Of a stretch of 64,000 nucleotides of DNA, positions 50,872 to 60,606 are shown piece by piece. The notes under the pieces were generated by a model. The model was not told the DNA's origin. It searched no databases and saw nothing but the letters and a program-made list of their open reading frames with translations. A program made the translations under genes and the position numbers. Source of the stretch: Acetatifactor sp. (GTDB lineage Bacteria > Bacillota > Clostridia > Lachnospirales > Lachnospiraceae); the NCBI GenBank assembly GCA_016290775.1, contig JAEEVF010000004.1, positions 62,001 to 126,000 on the forward strand. The letters are read 5' to 3'. The first letter of the stretch is position 1. Each line of letters begins with the position of its first letter.

Positions 50872-51840
50872 ATGCGTATGAAAACGCGGATGAAAAAACT
50901 AAAGATCGTGTTTATGGCGGTATCTCTGGGCCTGTGCCTTTCGGGATGCCTGGAAACTGCGCCCAAAACTCCGTCCTCTTCACAAGAGATTTTGACGGGA
51001 CAACCCATCACCGCGACCGTATCGCCCGGTGCATCGGAAAAATCCCCTTCCGCTCCCGGGGAAACGGGGGATGAAACACAAAGCTCCGCTCCCGCGGAAA
51101 CCAAAACGCCGGCCTTTGGCGAAGAAACGCAGCAAAGCCTTGCATGCTTTCTAAAGACCGCGACGCTCCCTCTTGGAAACACCATGTACGTCTGGGGCGG
51201 GGGCTGGAATGAGGAGGATACCGGGGCAGGCGTGGAAGCCTGTACCATCGGCGTCAGCCCGAACTGGAAGGCCTTTGCGGACCAGCAGACCAAGGATTAC
51301 GATCACAAAAAGGTGCGTTATCAGATCCACGACGGACTGGATTGTTCCGGCTTCGTGGGTTGGGTCGCCTACAATGTATTCGAAACCGAAAACGGCAAGG
51401 AAGGCTATGTCTTCAAATCCACGGACGTGGCAAAAACCTTTGCTTCTTATGGCTGGGGTGATTTCCTTCCCGCAAAGGAAGTGAAGGACTGGAAGCCCGG
51501 CGACGTCGCCAGCATGGAAGGTCATGTCTGGATCAGCCTCGGCACCTGCTCGGACGGAAGCGTTTTGCTCCTCCATGCCAGTCCTCCGGGCGTTCGCCTC
51601 TGCGGCACGCAGCCTGACATATCTTCCGCGGTTTCCGAGGCGGCCGGCCTGGCGCGAAAATATATGTCGGAATATTATCCCGAATGGTATGAGCGCTTCC
51701 CGGAATTCATTTCCTCAGACACTTACCTAACTTCTTCCTCGCAGCTGCGCTGGAACAAGGCAACCTTCCCTGACGCCGAAACCGTTCAGGGGCTTTCACC
51801 CGAAGAGCTTCTTTCACTGCTCTTTGGAGAAACCAAATGA
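50872..51840 (+). CDS. NlpC/P60-like cell-wall-associated lipoprotein
   Basis: Lipobox LCLSGC; DGLDCSGFVGWVAYNVFE catalytic Cys motif; GDVASMEGHVWISLG. Confidence 0.85.
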   Translation: MRMKTRMKKLKIVFMAVSLGLCLSGCLETAPKTPSSSQEILTGQPITATVSPGASEKSPSAPGETGDETQSSAPAETKTPAFGEETQQSLACFLKTATLPLGNTMYVWGGGWNEEDTGAGVEACTIGVSPNWKAFADQQTKDYDHKKVRYQIHDGLDCSGFVGWVAYNVFETENGKEGYVFKSTDVAKTFASYGWGDFLPAKEVKDWKPGDVASMEGHVWISLGTCSDGSVLLLHASPPGVRLCGTQPDISSAVSEAAGLARKYMSEYYPEWYERFPEFISSDTYLTSSSQLRWNKATFPDAETVQGLSPEELLSLLFGETK

Positions 51841-51854
51841 TAAGGAGAATAGAC

Positions 51855-52238
51855 ATGGCAAATCAGAATCAAGAAGGTCAAAATCCCAAAAACAAAATGA
51901 CGGCGAAACGCATCGCCGCCATCCTTGGAATCGTTTTATTGTTTGGATTGTATATCGTCACGTTGATCGTTGCGATCGTTGATCGCGGCTCTTCAGGGAA
52001 GCTCTTCATGGCCTGCCTGATCGCCACGGTGGCCGTACCTCTCCTTCTCTGGATCTACATCTGGATGTATGGCGTTATGACCAACAAGCACACCATCGCA
52101 TCCTTCGACGTAAGAAAGCCTGAAGACATTGCGGCACAAGTAAGTCTCGAGGAGGCGATGGTCAAAGAGGCTAAGGAGACTGCTGAAGCCGGCGCGGAAG
52201 ATGGACAAGAAGAAGCGGAAGAAGACGCTGACGCCTGA
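51855..52238 (+). CDS. Small membrane protein, two TM helices, acidic tail
   Basis: IAAILGIVLLFGLYIVTLIVAIV and LFMACLIATVAVPLLLWIYIWMYGV. Confidence 0.75.
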   Translation: MANQNQEGQNPKNKMTAKRIAAILGIVLLFGLYIVTLIVAIVDRGSSGKLFMACLIATVAVPLLLWIYIWMYGVMTNKHTIASFDVRKPEDIAAQVSLEEAMVKEAKETAEAGAEDGQEEAEEDADA

Positions 52239-52253
52239 CTCCTTCCGCCCTGT

Positions 52254-52859
52254 TCATACTGTTTTAGTTAATTCTGCAAGCTTTTGGTCCACCTGTTCGC
52301 GGCTCTGGAACACAATGCCGTGGATGCCAAGTTCATTAGCGGCCTCTACGTTGACCGCAGTGTCGTCCACAAAAACGCTTTCTTCGGGCTTTAACCCAAA
52401 CCTTGTAAGGCAAAGCTTGTAGATTTCCGGATCAGGCTTGATCAGCTTGTCCTTCCAGGACAGGATCCCGCCGTCCATCTCTTTTCGAAACACCAAGGCT
52501 TTTTCGCATTCCTTTTCGATCTTCTGAGAGAAGTTCGAAAGGAAATAAACGGAGAAGCCTTGTTTTTTTAGGCTTTTTACCCACTCGATGGCATAATCCC
52601 TGATCGTTACGATGTCGGTCATGTCGTCATATGCCCTGTGGAACTCCTCTTCCATTTCTGGATCGTTTTTCACGAACCCTGCCATCACTTCTTCAAAGCT
52701 CCATACGCCGCGGTCAAGCTCCGGCCAAACCGAGCTTAACACGGACGCCTTCGCGATGCGACGGATCTCCTCTTCGGAAAAGCCTTTGTCCGCAAGGAAC
52801 CCTGCCCATCGAAAGTCCGTAAGCACGTTCCCAATGTCAAATATCACGTTCTTGATCAT
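52254..52859 (-). CDS. HAD family hydrolase (subfamily IA)
   Basis: VIFDIGNVLTDFRW, FLSNFS, KPDPEIYKLCLTRFGLKPEESVFVDDTAVNVEAANELGI. Confidence 0.92.
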   Translation of the reverse strand: MIKNVIFDIGNVLTDFRWAGFLADKGFSEEEIRRIAKASVLSSVWPELDRGVWSFEEVMAGFVKNDPEMEEEFHRAYDDMTDIVTIRDYAIEWVKSLKKQGFSVYFLSNFSQKIEKECEKALVFRKEMDGGILSWKDKLIKPDPEIYKLCLTRFGLKPEESVFVDDTAVNVEAANELGIHGIVFQSREQVDQKLAELTKTV

Positions 52860-52862
52860 GTT

Positions 52863-54158
52863 TTATGCTTTCTTCAGCGGGCTCTCCCTGTAGATGATGT
52901 CCTGTCTTCTGGGGCCATTGCTGATCATGGTGATGGGATAACCGATCTGCTTCTCGATGAACTCAATGTAGTTGCGGCAGTTCTCGGGAAGATCCTCATA
53001 ACGCGTGATCCCGCGGATGTCACACTTCCAGCCAGGAAGCGTCGTCAACACGGGCTTTGCCTTCTCAAGAAGGTGCGTTACGGGGAAGTCCGTCGTCACC
53101 TTTCCGTCGATCTCATAGCCTACGCAAACAGGGATCTCGTCGAGATATCCCAAAACGTCAAGCACGGTGAAGGCCACGTCGGTGGTACCCTGCAGGCGAC
53201 AGCCATACTTCGATGCCACGCAGTCAAACCAACCCATTCTGCGAGGGCGTCCGGTGGTTGCGCCAAATTCGCCGCCGTCACCGCCGCGTCTTCTAAGCTC
53301 GTCTGCTTCGTCGCCAAAGATCTCGGAAACAAAGGCACCTGCACCGACTGCGGAGGAATATGCCTTACATACCGTTACGACTTCCTTGATCTCATAAGGC
53401 GGAAGTCCTGCGCCGATGGCGCCAAAGGCTGCCAGCGTGGAGGAACTCGTTACCATGGGATAGATGCCGTGATCCGGATCCTTTAAGGTGCCAAGCTGGC
53501 CCTCAAGGAGCACCGTCTTGCCCTCCTTTAAGGCCTGGTTCAAAAATGCGGAAACGTCGCAAACGTAAGGCGCGATCATCTCCTTATACTCATGAAGCGT
53601 TGCAAGAAGCTCATCGGGATCGATCTCGGGCTTGTTGTAAAGGTGCTTAAGAAGCACGTTCTTTACGGCGCACACGCTGCGGACCTTCTCAGCCAATCCC
53701 TCTTCATCAAAGAGTTCATTGACCTGAAAACCGATCTTAGCATATTTGTCCGAATAGAACGGAGCAATGCCGGACTTGGTGGAGCCAAAGGACTTTCCGC
53801 CAAGGCGCTCCTCTTCATACTGATCAAACAGGATGTGATAAGGCATTACGATCTGTGCCCTGTCTGAAACCAGAATCTTAGGCATCGGCACGTTGCGTTC
53901 AACGATGGACTGGATCTCCTTGAAAAGAAGGGGAATGTTCAGCGCCACGCCATTGCCGATCACGCTGGTGGTGTGACCGTAAAACACACCGGAGGGCAGG
54001 GTGTGGAGGGCAAATTTGCCGTAGCAGTTCACAATCGTGTGTCCTGCGTTTGCTCCGCCTTGAAAGCGCACGATAATGTCCGCCTTCTCAGCCATCATGT
54101 CCGTGATCTTGCCTTTTCCTTCGTCGCCCCAGTTAGCTCCTACGACTGCTTTTACCAT
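52863..54158 (-). CDS. purA: Adenylosuccinate synthase
   Basis: VVGANWGDEGKGKITDMMAEKADIIVRFQGGANAGHTIV. Confidence 0.97.
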   Translation of the reverse strand: MVKAVVGANWGDEGKGKITDMMAEKADIIVRFQGGANAGHTIVNCYGKFALHTLPSGVFYGHTTSVIGNGVALNIPLLFKEIQSIVERNVPMPKILVSDRAQIVMPYHILFDQYEEERLGGKSFGSTKSGIAPFYSDKYAKIGFQVNELFDEEGLAEKVRSVCAVKNVLLKHLYNKPEIDPDELLATLHEYKEMIAPYVCDVSAFLNQALKEGKTVLLEGQLGTLKDPDHGIYPMVTSSSTLAAFGAIGAGLPPYEIKEVVTVCKAYSSAVGAGAFVSEIFGDEADELRRRGGDGGEFGATTGRPRRMGWFDCVASKYGCRLQGTTDVAFTVLDVLGYLDEIPVCVGYEIDGKVTTDFPVTHLLEKAKPVLTTLPGWKCDIRGITRYEDLPENCRNYIEFIEKQIGYPITMISNGPRRQDIIYRESPLKKA

Positions 54159-54204
54159 GTGGGTACTTCCTTTCTTTTTATGCTTGGATTCTTATTTTTC
54201 GAAC

Positions 54205-55620
54205 TTATTCTCTGCCGTCCCAGCAGTAGGTACACAGCTTGCTCTCATCGATGCCGACGGACTTGACCATGTCGTCAAGTCTGTGGTAATGGAGCGTCGT
54301 GAAGTTCAGCTGTTTTCCGATGCGGGCCACCATGTCATTGTATTCCGTGGTGTTCGGGTCTACGTATTTCTTGAGGTCGATCTTTAAGCCTTCCTGCTCC
54401 ATGTCGCGCAGAACTCTTCTTGCGATCAGGTCCATTTCCGAAGTGGATCTGGAGAAGTTCAAGTACTTACAGCCAAACAGAAGCGGCGGGCATGCAGGAC
54501 GGATGTGCACTTCCTTTGCACCGCTCTGGTACAGGAACTCCGTCGTCTCGCGAAGCTGCGTGCCACGCACGATCGAGTCATCGATGAGAAGCAGGCTCTT
54601 GTCCTGGATCAGGTCATGCACGGGGATCAGCTTCATCTTTGCGATGAGGTTTCTCTGCGTCTGCATGGTCGGCATGAAGGATCTCGGCCAGGTCGGCGTG
54701 TACTTGATGAAAGGTCTTGAGAACGGGATTCCGGACTCGTTGGCATATCCGATCGCATGGGCGGTTCCGCTGTCAGGAACGCCCGCTACGATGTCAGGCT
54801 TTACGTGGTCTCTGCCTGCATCGCGCTTTGCAAGTGCCGCGCCGCAGTTGTAACGCATCTGCTCTACGCTGATGCCCTCGTAGGAGGAGGAAGGATAGCC
54901 ATAGTAGATCCACAGGAAGGTACATATCTTCATGTCCTTGCCGGGATTTACAAGGGTTCTTACTCCTTCAGGCGTCACAACGACGATCTCGCCGGGGCCA
55001 AGTTCCTTGCAATCCTCATAGCCGAGGTTCAGGTATGCGAAGCTTTCAAAGGATACGCAGTGTGCGTCCTTCTTTTTTCCGATAACGACGGGGGTCCTGC
55101 CGAGACGATCTCTTGCCGCATATAGGCCGATCGGGGTCAGGAGCATGATGCTCATGGAACCGTCGATGACTTCCTGAGCATATTTTATGCCTTCGACAAT
55201 GTTGTCCTTTTGGTTGATCAGTGCCGCAACAAGCTCGGTTGCGTTGATCTCGCCGCTGCTCATTTCCATAAAGTGGGAAAGGCCGTTGTCGAAGATTTTT
55301 TTGGTGAGCTCTTCCGTGTTATTGATCTTGCCGACGGTGGTGATGGCATAGGTGCCATGGTGGGATCTCATGAGGAGGGGCTGGGGCTCGTAATCGGAGA
55401 TGCATCCGATGCCGAGGTTGCCTTCCATGGAGTTTACGTCGTGATCAAATTTGGTACGAAAGGGTGCATTTTCAATGTTGTGGATCGCGCGGTCGAAGCC
55501 TTTCTTGCCGTAGACAACCATGCCTGCGCGGCGGGTGCCGAGGTGGGAATGGTAGTCAGTGCCGAAGAAAAGGTCGAAGGTGCAATCGTCTTTTGAGGCT
55601 ACGCCGAAGAAACCGCCCAT
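54205..55620 (-). CDS. purF: Amidophosphoribosyltransferase (PurF family)
   Basis: MGGFFGVASKDDCTFDLFFGTDYHSHLGTRRAGM, VAGVPDSGTAHAIGYANESGIPF, LLIDDSIVRGTQLRETTEFL. Confidence 0.95.
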   Translation of the reverse strand: MGGFFGVASKDDCTFDLFFGTDYHSHLGTRRAGMVVYGKKGFDRAIHNIENAPFRTKFDHDVNSMEGNLGIGCISDYEPQPLLMRSHHGTYAITTVGKINNTEELTKKIFDNGLSHFMEMSSGEINATELVAALINQKDNIVEGIKYAQEVIDGSMSIMLLTPIGLYAARDRLGRTPVVIGKKKDAHCVSFESFAYLNLGYEDCKELGPGEIVVVTPEGVRTLVNPGKDMKICTFLWIYYGYPSSSYEGISVEQMRYNCGAALAKRDAGRDHVKPDIVAGVPDSGTAHAIGYANESGIPFSRPFIKYTPTWPRSFMPTMQTQRNLIAKMKLIPVHDLIQDKSLLLIDDSIVRGTQLRETTEFLYQSGAKEVHIRPACPPLLFGCKYLNFSRSTSEMDLIARRVLRDMEQEGLKIDLKKYVDPNTTEYNDMVARIGKQLNFTTLHYHRLDDMVKSVGIDESKLCTYCWDGRE

Positions 55621-55664
55621 GTGTGATCTCCTTGTATGTAAATTTGTGATTTTGTATGCTTGTG

Positions 55665-55844
55665 AACTCGGGGTGAGTTTGTGCAGCCCCTCTCAGGGAC
55701 GTTCGCACTCCGTAGGTGTACGTAGCGGATGCTAAGGCATCTCGTGTGTTGTCTCGCAGGGCTCGTCAACGCACGATACGCTGCCTAAGCACCGACGTGC
55801 ACCTACGGCCCTGCGAAGGGCTATCACAAACTTCCCCTCGGGTT
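55665..55844 (+). repeat. Structured quasi-palindromic repeat element, copy 3
   Basis: Identical 48- and 39-nt blocks; inner stem GTGTGTTG/CAACGCAC; outer arms GTTTGTG/CACAAAC. Confidence 0.92.
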
Positions 55845-55920
55845 GCTCATTGACTAAAGTAATTTACTCTCTGTCGCCTTGAATGTAACAAAATCAAGAA
55901 CTTCAAAATTTGCCATTCTC

Positions 55921-57372
55921 TTAAACGTTTATCTCCGCTTTTACTCCAAGGAGATCTTTGTTGGCGTCTAGAATTGGACGAATGACGTTGTTGAGGAAGG
56001 CGTCGACTTGGAGAGGGCTGCGGCCGACGTAGCGGGCAGGGTCCATGCATTTCTGGAGGTCTTCCAGGGAGAGGCCGAAGGCAGGGTCTGCTGCAATGAG
56101 TTCGAGGAGGTTGTTGTCCTTGCCCTCGACTTTGACGTTGCGGCCGGCTTCCATGGAGAGCTCGCGGATGCGTTCGTGGAGTTCCTGGCGGTTGCCGCCG
56201 TTCTTTACGGCATCCATCATGATGTTCTCCGTTGCCATGAAGGGCAGCTCGCTGCGGAGGCGCTTCTCGATGACCTTGGGATATACCACAAGGCCGTCTA
56301 CCACGTTGAGGCAGAGGTCCAGGATGCCGTCCACTGCAAGGAAACCTTCAGGAATGGAAAGTCGCTTGTTTGCGGAGTCATCGAGGGTTCTCTCAAACCA
56401 CTGGGTTGCGGAGGTGATTGCGGGGTTCAGCGCGTCCACCATTACGTATCTGGAAAGGGATGCGATGCGCTCGCTCCTCATGGGGTTTCTCTTATATGCC
56501 ATCGCTGAAGAACCGATCTGGGTCTTCTCGAAGGGCTCTTCCACCTCCTTCAGGTGCTGCAAAAGGCGGATGTCATTGCTCATCTTGTGTGCGCTGGCCG
56601 CGATACCTGCAAGCACGTTTGCGACTCTGGTGTCCACCTTGCGGGAATAAGTCTGGCCTGACACGGGATAGCACTCCGCAAAGCCCATCTTTGCTGCGAT
56701 CATGGGATCGATCTTGTCGATGGTCTCCTGGTCTCCGTTGAAGAGCTCGAGGAAGGATGCCTGGGTACCGGTGGTTCCCTTGGAGCCAAGAAGCTTCATG
56801 GTGGAAAGCACGTGGTCAAGGTCCTCTAAGTCAAGCGAGAACTCCTGCAGCCAAAGGGTTGCCCTCTTACCTACGGTGGTAGGCTGTGCGGGCTGGAAGT
56901 GCGTGAAGGCCAGCGTCGGCTGTGCCTTATATTTGTCCGCAAAGTCAGCCAGCTCCTTCATCACGTTGATCAGCTTCTTGCGAACCAATTTCAAAGCTTC
57001 GGTCATCACGATGATGTCGGTATTGTCGCCAACGTAGCAGCTTGTGGCGCCAAGGTGAATGATGCCTGCTGCCTTAGGACACTGCTGCCCGTAGGCATAT
57101 ACGTGGCTCATCACGTCGTGGCGTACCACCTTTTCGCGTGCCTGTGCAACATCGTAGTTGATGTCCTCGGCATGTGCCTTCAGCTCATCGATCTGCTCCT
57201 GGGTGATGACGGGCTTTCCGTTCTGGGAAAGGCCAAGCTCCATCTCCGTCTCAGCAAGCGCGATCCAGAGTTTTCTCCATGTGCGGAACTTCATGTCAGG
57301 CGAAAAGATAAACTGCATCTCTTTGCTGGCATAACGCTCCGATAAAGGGCTTTGATATCTGTCAGTACTCAT
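55921..57372 (-). CDS. purB: Adenylosuccinate lyase
   Basis: IIHLGATSCYVGDNTDI, QIGSSAMAYKRNPMRSERI. Confidence 0.96.
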   Translation of the reverse strand: MSTDRYQSPLSERYASKEMQFIFSPDMKFRTWRKLWIALAETEMELGLSQNGKPVITQEQIDELKAHAEDINYDVAQAREKVVRHDVMSHVYAYGQQCPKAAGIIHLGATSCYVGDNTDIIVMTEALKLVRKKLINVMKELADFADKYKAQPTLAFTHFQPAQPTTVGKRATLWLQEFSLDLEDLDHVLSTMKLLGSKGTTGTQASFLELFNGDQETIDKIDPMIAAKMGFAECYPVSGQTYSRKVDTRVANVLAGIAASAHKMSNDIRLLQHLKEVEEPFEKTQIGSSAMAYKRNPMRSERIASLSRYVMVDALNPAITSATQWFERTLDDSANKRLSIPEGFLAVDGILDLCLNVVDGLVVYPKVIEKRLRSELPFMATENIMMDAVKNGGNRQELHERIRELSMEAGRNVKVEGKDNNLLELIAADPAFGLSLEDLQKCMDPARYVGRSPLQVDAFLNNVIRPILDANKDLLGVKAEINV

Positions 57373-57400
57373 AAAAAAATCTCCTCACTAGAAGTTTAGA

Positions 57401-57442
57401 TAGCCCAAGTAACTCACGGCCTCGTGAGTTATTCTTGGGCTA
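57401..57442. other. Long intercistronic hairpin between purC and purB
   Basis: TAGCCCAAG-T-AACTCACG-GCCT-CGTGAGTT-ATT-CTTGGGCTA. Confidence 0.85.
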
Positions 57443-57449
57443 TTGTTGT

Positions 57450-58319
57450 TTATACTAATTTTTTGCCTGTCAGAAGCTCGTAGCCCTGCAGGTACTTGTC
57501 AATCGTCTTCTGCACGATCTCCTCAGGAAGGGTCCAGTCGTGATCGTGAGACTTCAGCCAGTCTCTCGCGAACTGTTTGTCGAAGGAAGGCTGAGCGTGT
57601 CCGGGCTCATATCCTTCTGCGGGCCAGAAGCGGGAACTGTCGGGTGTGAGCATCTCATCACCAAGAACAATGTTGCCGTTCTCGTCCAGACCGAACTCAA
57701 ACTTGGTGTCTGCAATGATGATACCCTTTGTCAGTGCGTAGTCTGCGCACTTTTTATATAAAGCGATGGTGTAATCACGAAGCTTGCTTGCATATTCCTC
57801 GCCCTTGCCGGGGAAGCGCTTCTCAAGGTATTCTACGCTTGCTTCGTAGGAGATGTTCTCGTCGTGGTCTCCGATCTCTGCCTTGGTGGAAGGAGTATAG
57901 ATGGGCTCAGGGAGCTTATCGGATTCCTTCAGGCCCTCGGGAAGCTTGATGCCGCAAACGGTGCCGTCCTTAACGTAGCTTGCCCAGCCGCTGCCGGTGA
58001 TGTAGCCTCTTACGATGCACTCCACGGGAAGCATCTCCAGCTTTTTGCACATCATGCTGTTGCCGTCGAACTTGGGCTGCCGGAAGAATTCAGGCATGTC
58101 CTTTATGTCCACTGAGATCATGTGGTTGGGGATGATGTCCTTCGTCATGTCAAACCAGAACTTTGACATCTGCGTAAGAACGGTTCCCTTCTTGGTCACA
58201 ATGTTGTGAAGGATCACGTCAAAACAACTGATGCGGTCCGTTGCCACCATGATCAGGCTGTCGCCGTTGTCATAGATCTCGCGAACCTTTCCCTCTTTGA
58301 TGGGTTTCAGCTCCTGCAT
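57450..58319 (-). CDS. purC: Phosphoribosylaminoimidazole-succinocarboxamide synthase
   Basis: KEGKVREIYDNGDSLIMVATDRISCFD, VECIVRGYITGSGWASY, IADTKFEFGLDENGNIVLGDEMLTPDSSRFWP. Confidence 0.97.
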   Translation of the reverse strand: MQELKPIKEGKVREIYDNGDSLIMVATDRISCFDVILHNIVTKKGTVLTQMSKFWFDMTKDIIPNHMISVDIKDMPEFFRQPKFDGNSMMCKKLEMLPVECIVRGYITGSGWASYVKDGTVCGIKLPEGLKESDKLPEPIYTPSTKAEIGDHDENISYEASVEYLEKRFPGKGEEYASKLRDYTIALYKKCADYALTKGIIIADTKFEFGLDENGNIVLGDEMLTPDSSRFWPAEGYEPGHAQPSFDKQFARDWLKSHDHDWTLPEEIVQKTIDKYLQGYELLTGKKLV

Positions 58320-58443
58320 TTTTACTACCTCGCTTTCAAACTTTTTGACACAATACCATTATCCACGTTTCCCGTCATTTTTCAATAGAAAAATCATGGA
58401 AAATTCGAAGAAAATCAGAAAAAACTATGCCAAAAAGCACAAA

Positions 58444-59298
58444 TCATTCTCCGACGCTCTGACGGTAACTGTTTTTGAGCATGCGGGTCATGTTTTCGCC
58501 CTCTTCGTGATAGCTCCTCTCGTCCCCTGCGTCGCGATATGCCTGTCTTTGGCGGATCATGAGCATTTCCGGTTGCAGCAAAAATTCCTTTTGCAGCTCC
58601 TCCATTTTCTTCTCCAGCTCCAGCGTGAGCTCATAGTGCTCCATCTCGCCCGAGGCGAAGGACACGTACTGCCTCTCCGGAAGCGAAAGACGCTTGGTCG
58701 CAAGGAAGCACAGGTACTCCTCTTCGTTCCCGGTAATGCGGTATGCCGAAAGGAAGCTGTCTCCGGCCTGTTCATAGAGCATCAGCCTTGCGTAGGCAAC
58801 GCCCTTGTTATGATATATGCCCGCCTTGAGCTCTTCTCCCGAAACGGAAAGGCCCTTTTCGCCAAACTCCTCCCAGCGAAGGAGCAATCCGTCATATCCG
58901 CGGATGGCGGCCAAGTACTTTTTCTTTTTCACAAGATAATCGATCTGTTCCTTCCGCTTCTCGAGGCTCGAAAGAGATGCGCCGCGCCTCAGGATCTGCT
59001 CCACCTGGCGGATAACGTCGGCCTCATAAAGCCCCACGTACTGCAAAATGGCGGAGACGTAAGTGCTAAGGGAACCCTGGCGATGCACCATGGGATCCAA
59101 AAAATCCGCCAGATCCGGCAGGCCGCACCGCGTGCGGATCCAGCCAAGCAGCTCGTCATTCATCAGGGTCCTGTCCAAAAGAAATGCGTTCTCCTTCAGG
59201 CAGTAGCACAGCTCCTCCATGCAATAAACCCTGGTCTCGAGGCCCTGGATCAAATATGGTACGGAAGAATATTCTCCAACGCAAAGATATGCCTTCAT
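58444..59298 (-). CDS. Hypothetical protein in DUF5716/DUF5717-like cluster
   Basis: Intact 284-aa ORF directly downstream of the DUF5716-like gene; MKAYLCVGEYSSVPYLIQGLETRVYCMEELCYCLKENAFLLDRTLM. Confidence 0.75.
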   Translation of the reverse strand: MKAYLCVGEYSSVPYLIQGLETRVYCMEELCYCLKENAFLLDRTLMNDELLGWIRTRCGLPDLADFLDPMVHRQGSLSTYVSAILQYVGLYEADVIRQVEQILRRGASLSSLEKRKEQIDYLVKKKKYLAAIRGYDGLLLRWEEFGEKGLSVSGEELKAGIYHNKGVAYARLMLYEQAGDSFLSAYRITGNEEEYLCFLATKRLSLPERQYVSFASGEMEHYELTLELEKKMEELQKEFLLQPEMLMIRQRQAYRDAGDERSYHEEGENMTRMLKNSYRQSVGE

Positions 59299-59307
59299 GT
59301 CCGCCTC

Positions 59308-60585
59308 CTAGGTGAGATTTACGTCCATTTCAAAGCTTCTGTTTTCCGCCGCGCGGAATTCACCAAATCCAAGATCAAAAAACTCTGCGTGCAACACGTT
59401 CTCTGCTTTCATGCCAAGGGTCATGCGAATGCGCGAAATGTCGCCGGAAAGGCCTTCCAACGGCAATTCCACGATCTGCTTTCCGCCGCCCACAAGGCTT
59501 GTCACGGTAAGCTCCACAGTGTGATCCTGACGCAGATAAAACTCCATGCCAGAGCTTGCGCTTCTCCAATCCTCTCCCGCATCCAAAAGGGCAACGTAGG
59601 TCTCCTCGCCCTGTCTGTATGCCGTCATGCCAATGTTGCATTTTAACTTGTCATCCCCAAGGAAGACATATTCCTTGGTAAGACCGCTTGGATGCGTGCG
59701 CTCAAGCATGCCATGGCAGGCGCCCTTGCTGAACAGGTTGTTCCCAAGGAAGATCCTGCGGCGGTCGCAAAGGAAGGTCAGGGAGGACTTGAGCCAATCC
59801 TCTGAAAAATCGTCGCCGATCAGATAGACCGAAGCCGTCCTGCCGTTCCCGATCTTTTCCTGCGCCAGCTGAAGGAAGGTTCGGTCAAGGATCCGATTTC
59901 CCTCCTCCGCCTTTGCGGATACGGAATCCCTTGCAGGGAATTCCTCCACCTCGCGATGGATAAAGGTCACCACCGGCTTCGTCTTTTTGTTGCATTCCAT
60001 GCGATAGCAGATCATGGAAGAGCCCTGATAATGGAACAGCTCCGAAGGCTCCTTCCAAAGGTCTCCCGGCTGATGCGAAAGATAATCATAATAACTCTCT
60101 TGATGAGACTGATACGAAACCTTGTCGATCTTGAGGCGAAGGTTCGCCGTCACCTTATCCAGGACGGCCGCCGTTTCATCATTCATCTGATCACAGGTGA
60201 CCATCATGGCCTCGAGCTTGTCCGTTCCGGCCACGCTGGCCAGCATCCCCAGCGTCCTTTTAAAGAACAGCGTAAGGAGCGCGATTGGATCATATTCCGT
60301 CTCCTCAATGTAAACCGGCTCTCCTGCCAGGGCAAGCCCCAAAAGGCCCTCCGTCAGGATTCCCTGACCGTCCCTCGCCTGCGCGAGTGCTTCCCTGCCG
60401 TAGGACCACTGATTTGCACCTACCTTTTTGCAAAGCGCCGTGGGAATGCTGAAGTTTTCAGAGCCTGCGACGCTCGAAACCGTCTCCACCTGACCGGAGG
60501 TTGCGGTGCAATAACTGATCTGCGCATAATCCCAGCCCAGATCATATCCAACGATCAGTTTTTGATTGCCGCCAATCCTTTGCAT
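59308..60585 (-). CDS. DUF5716-like protein; N-terminus suggests actin/Hsp70-type ATPase fold
   Basis: LIVGYDLGWDYAQISYC phosphate-1-like motif; IPTALCKKVG...YGREAL resembles Hsp70-like proteins. Confidence 0.7.
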   Translation of the reverse strand: MQRIGGNQKLIVGYDLGWDYAQISYCTATSGQVETVSSVAGSENFSIPTALCKKVGANQWSYGREALAQARDGQGILTEGLLGLALAGEPVYIEETEYDPIALLTLFFKRTLGMLASVAGTDKLEAMMVTCDQMNDETAAVLDKVTANLRLKIDKVSYQSHQESYYDYLSHQPGDLWKEPSELFHYQGSSMICYRMECNKKTKPVVTFIHREVEEFPARDSVSAKAEEGNRILDRTFLQLAQEKIGNGRTASVYLIGDDFSEDWLKSSLTFLCDRRRIFLGNNLFSKGACHGMLERTHPSGLTKEYVFLGDDKLKCNIGMTAYRQGEETYVALLDAGEDWRSASSGMEFYLRQDHTVELTVTSLVGGGKQIVELPLEGLSGDISRIRMTLGMKAENVLHAEFFDLGFGEFRAAENRSFEMDVNLT

Positions 60586-60606
60586 CTTCCGTCCTCCCTT
60601 GCAGGT

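Noticed and set aside
58297-59646. 449-aa plus-strand ORF spanning the 58444 gene and part of the DUF5716-like gene
   Set aside because: Crosses two minus-strand genes; composition and boundaries fit an antisense frame.
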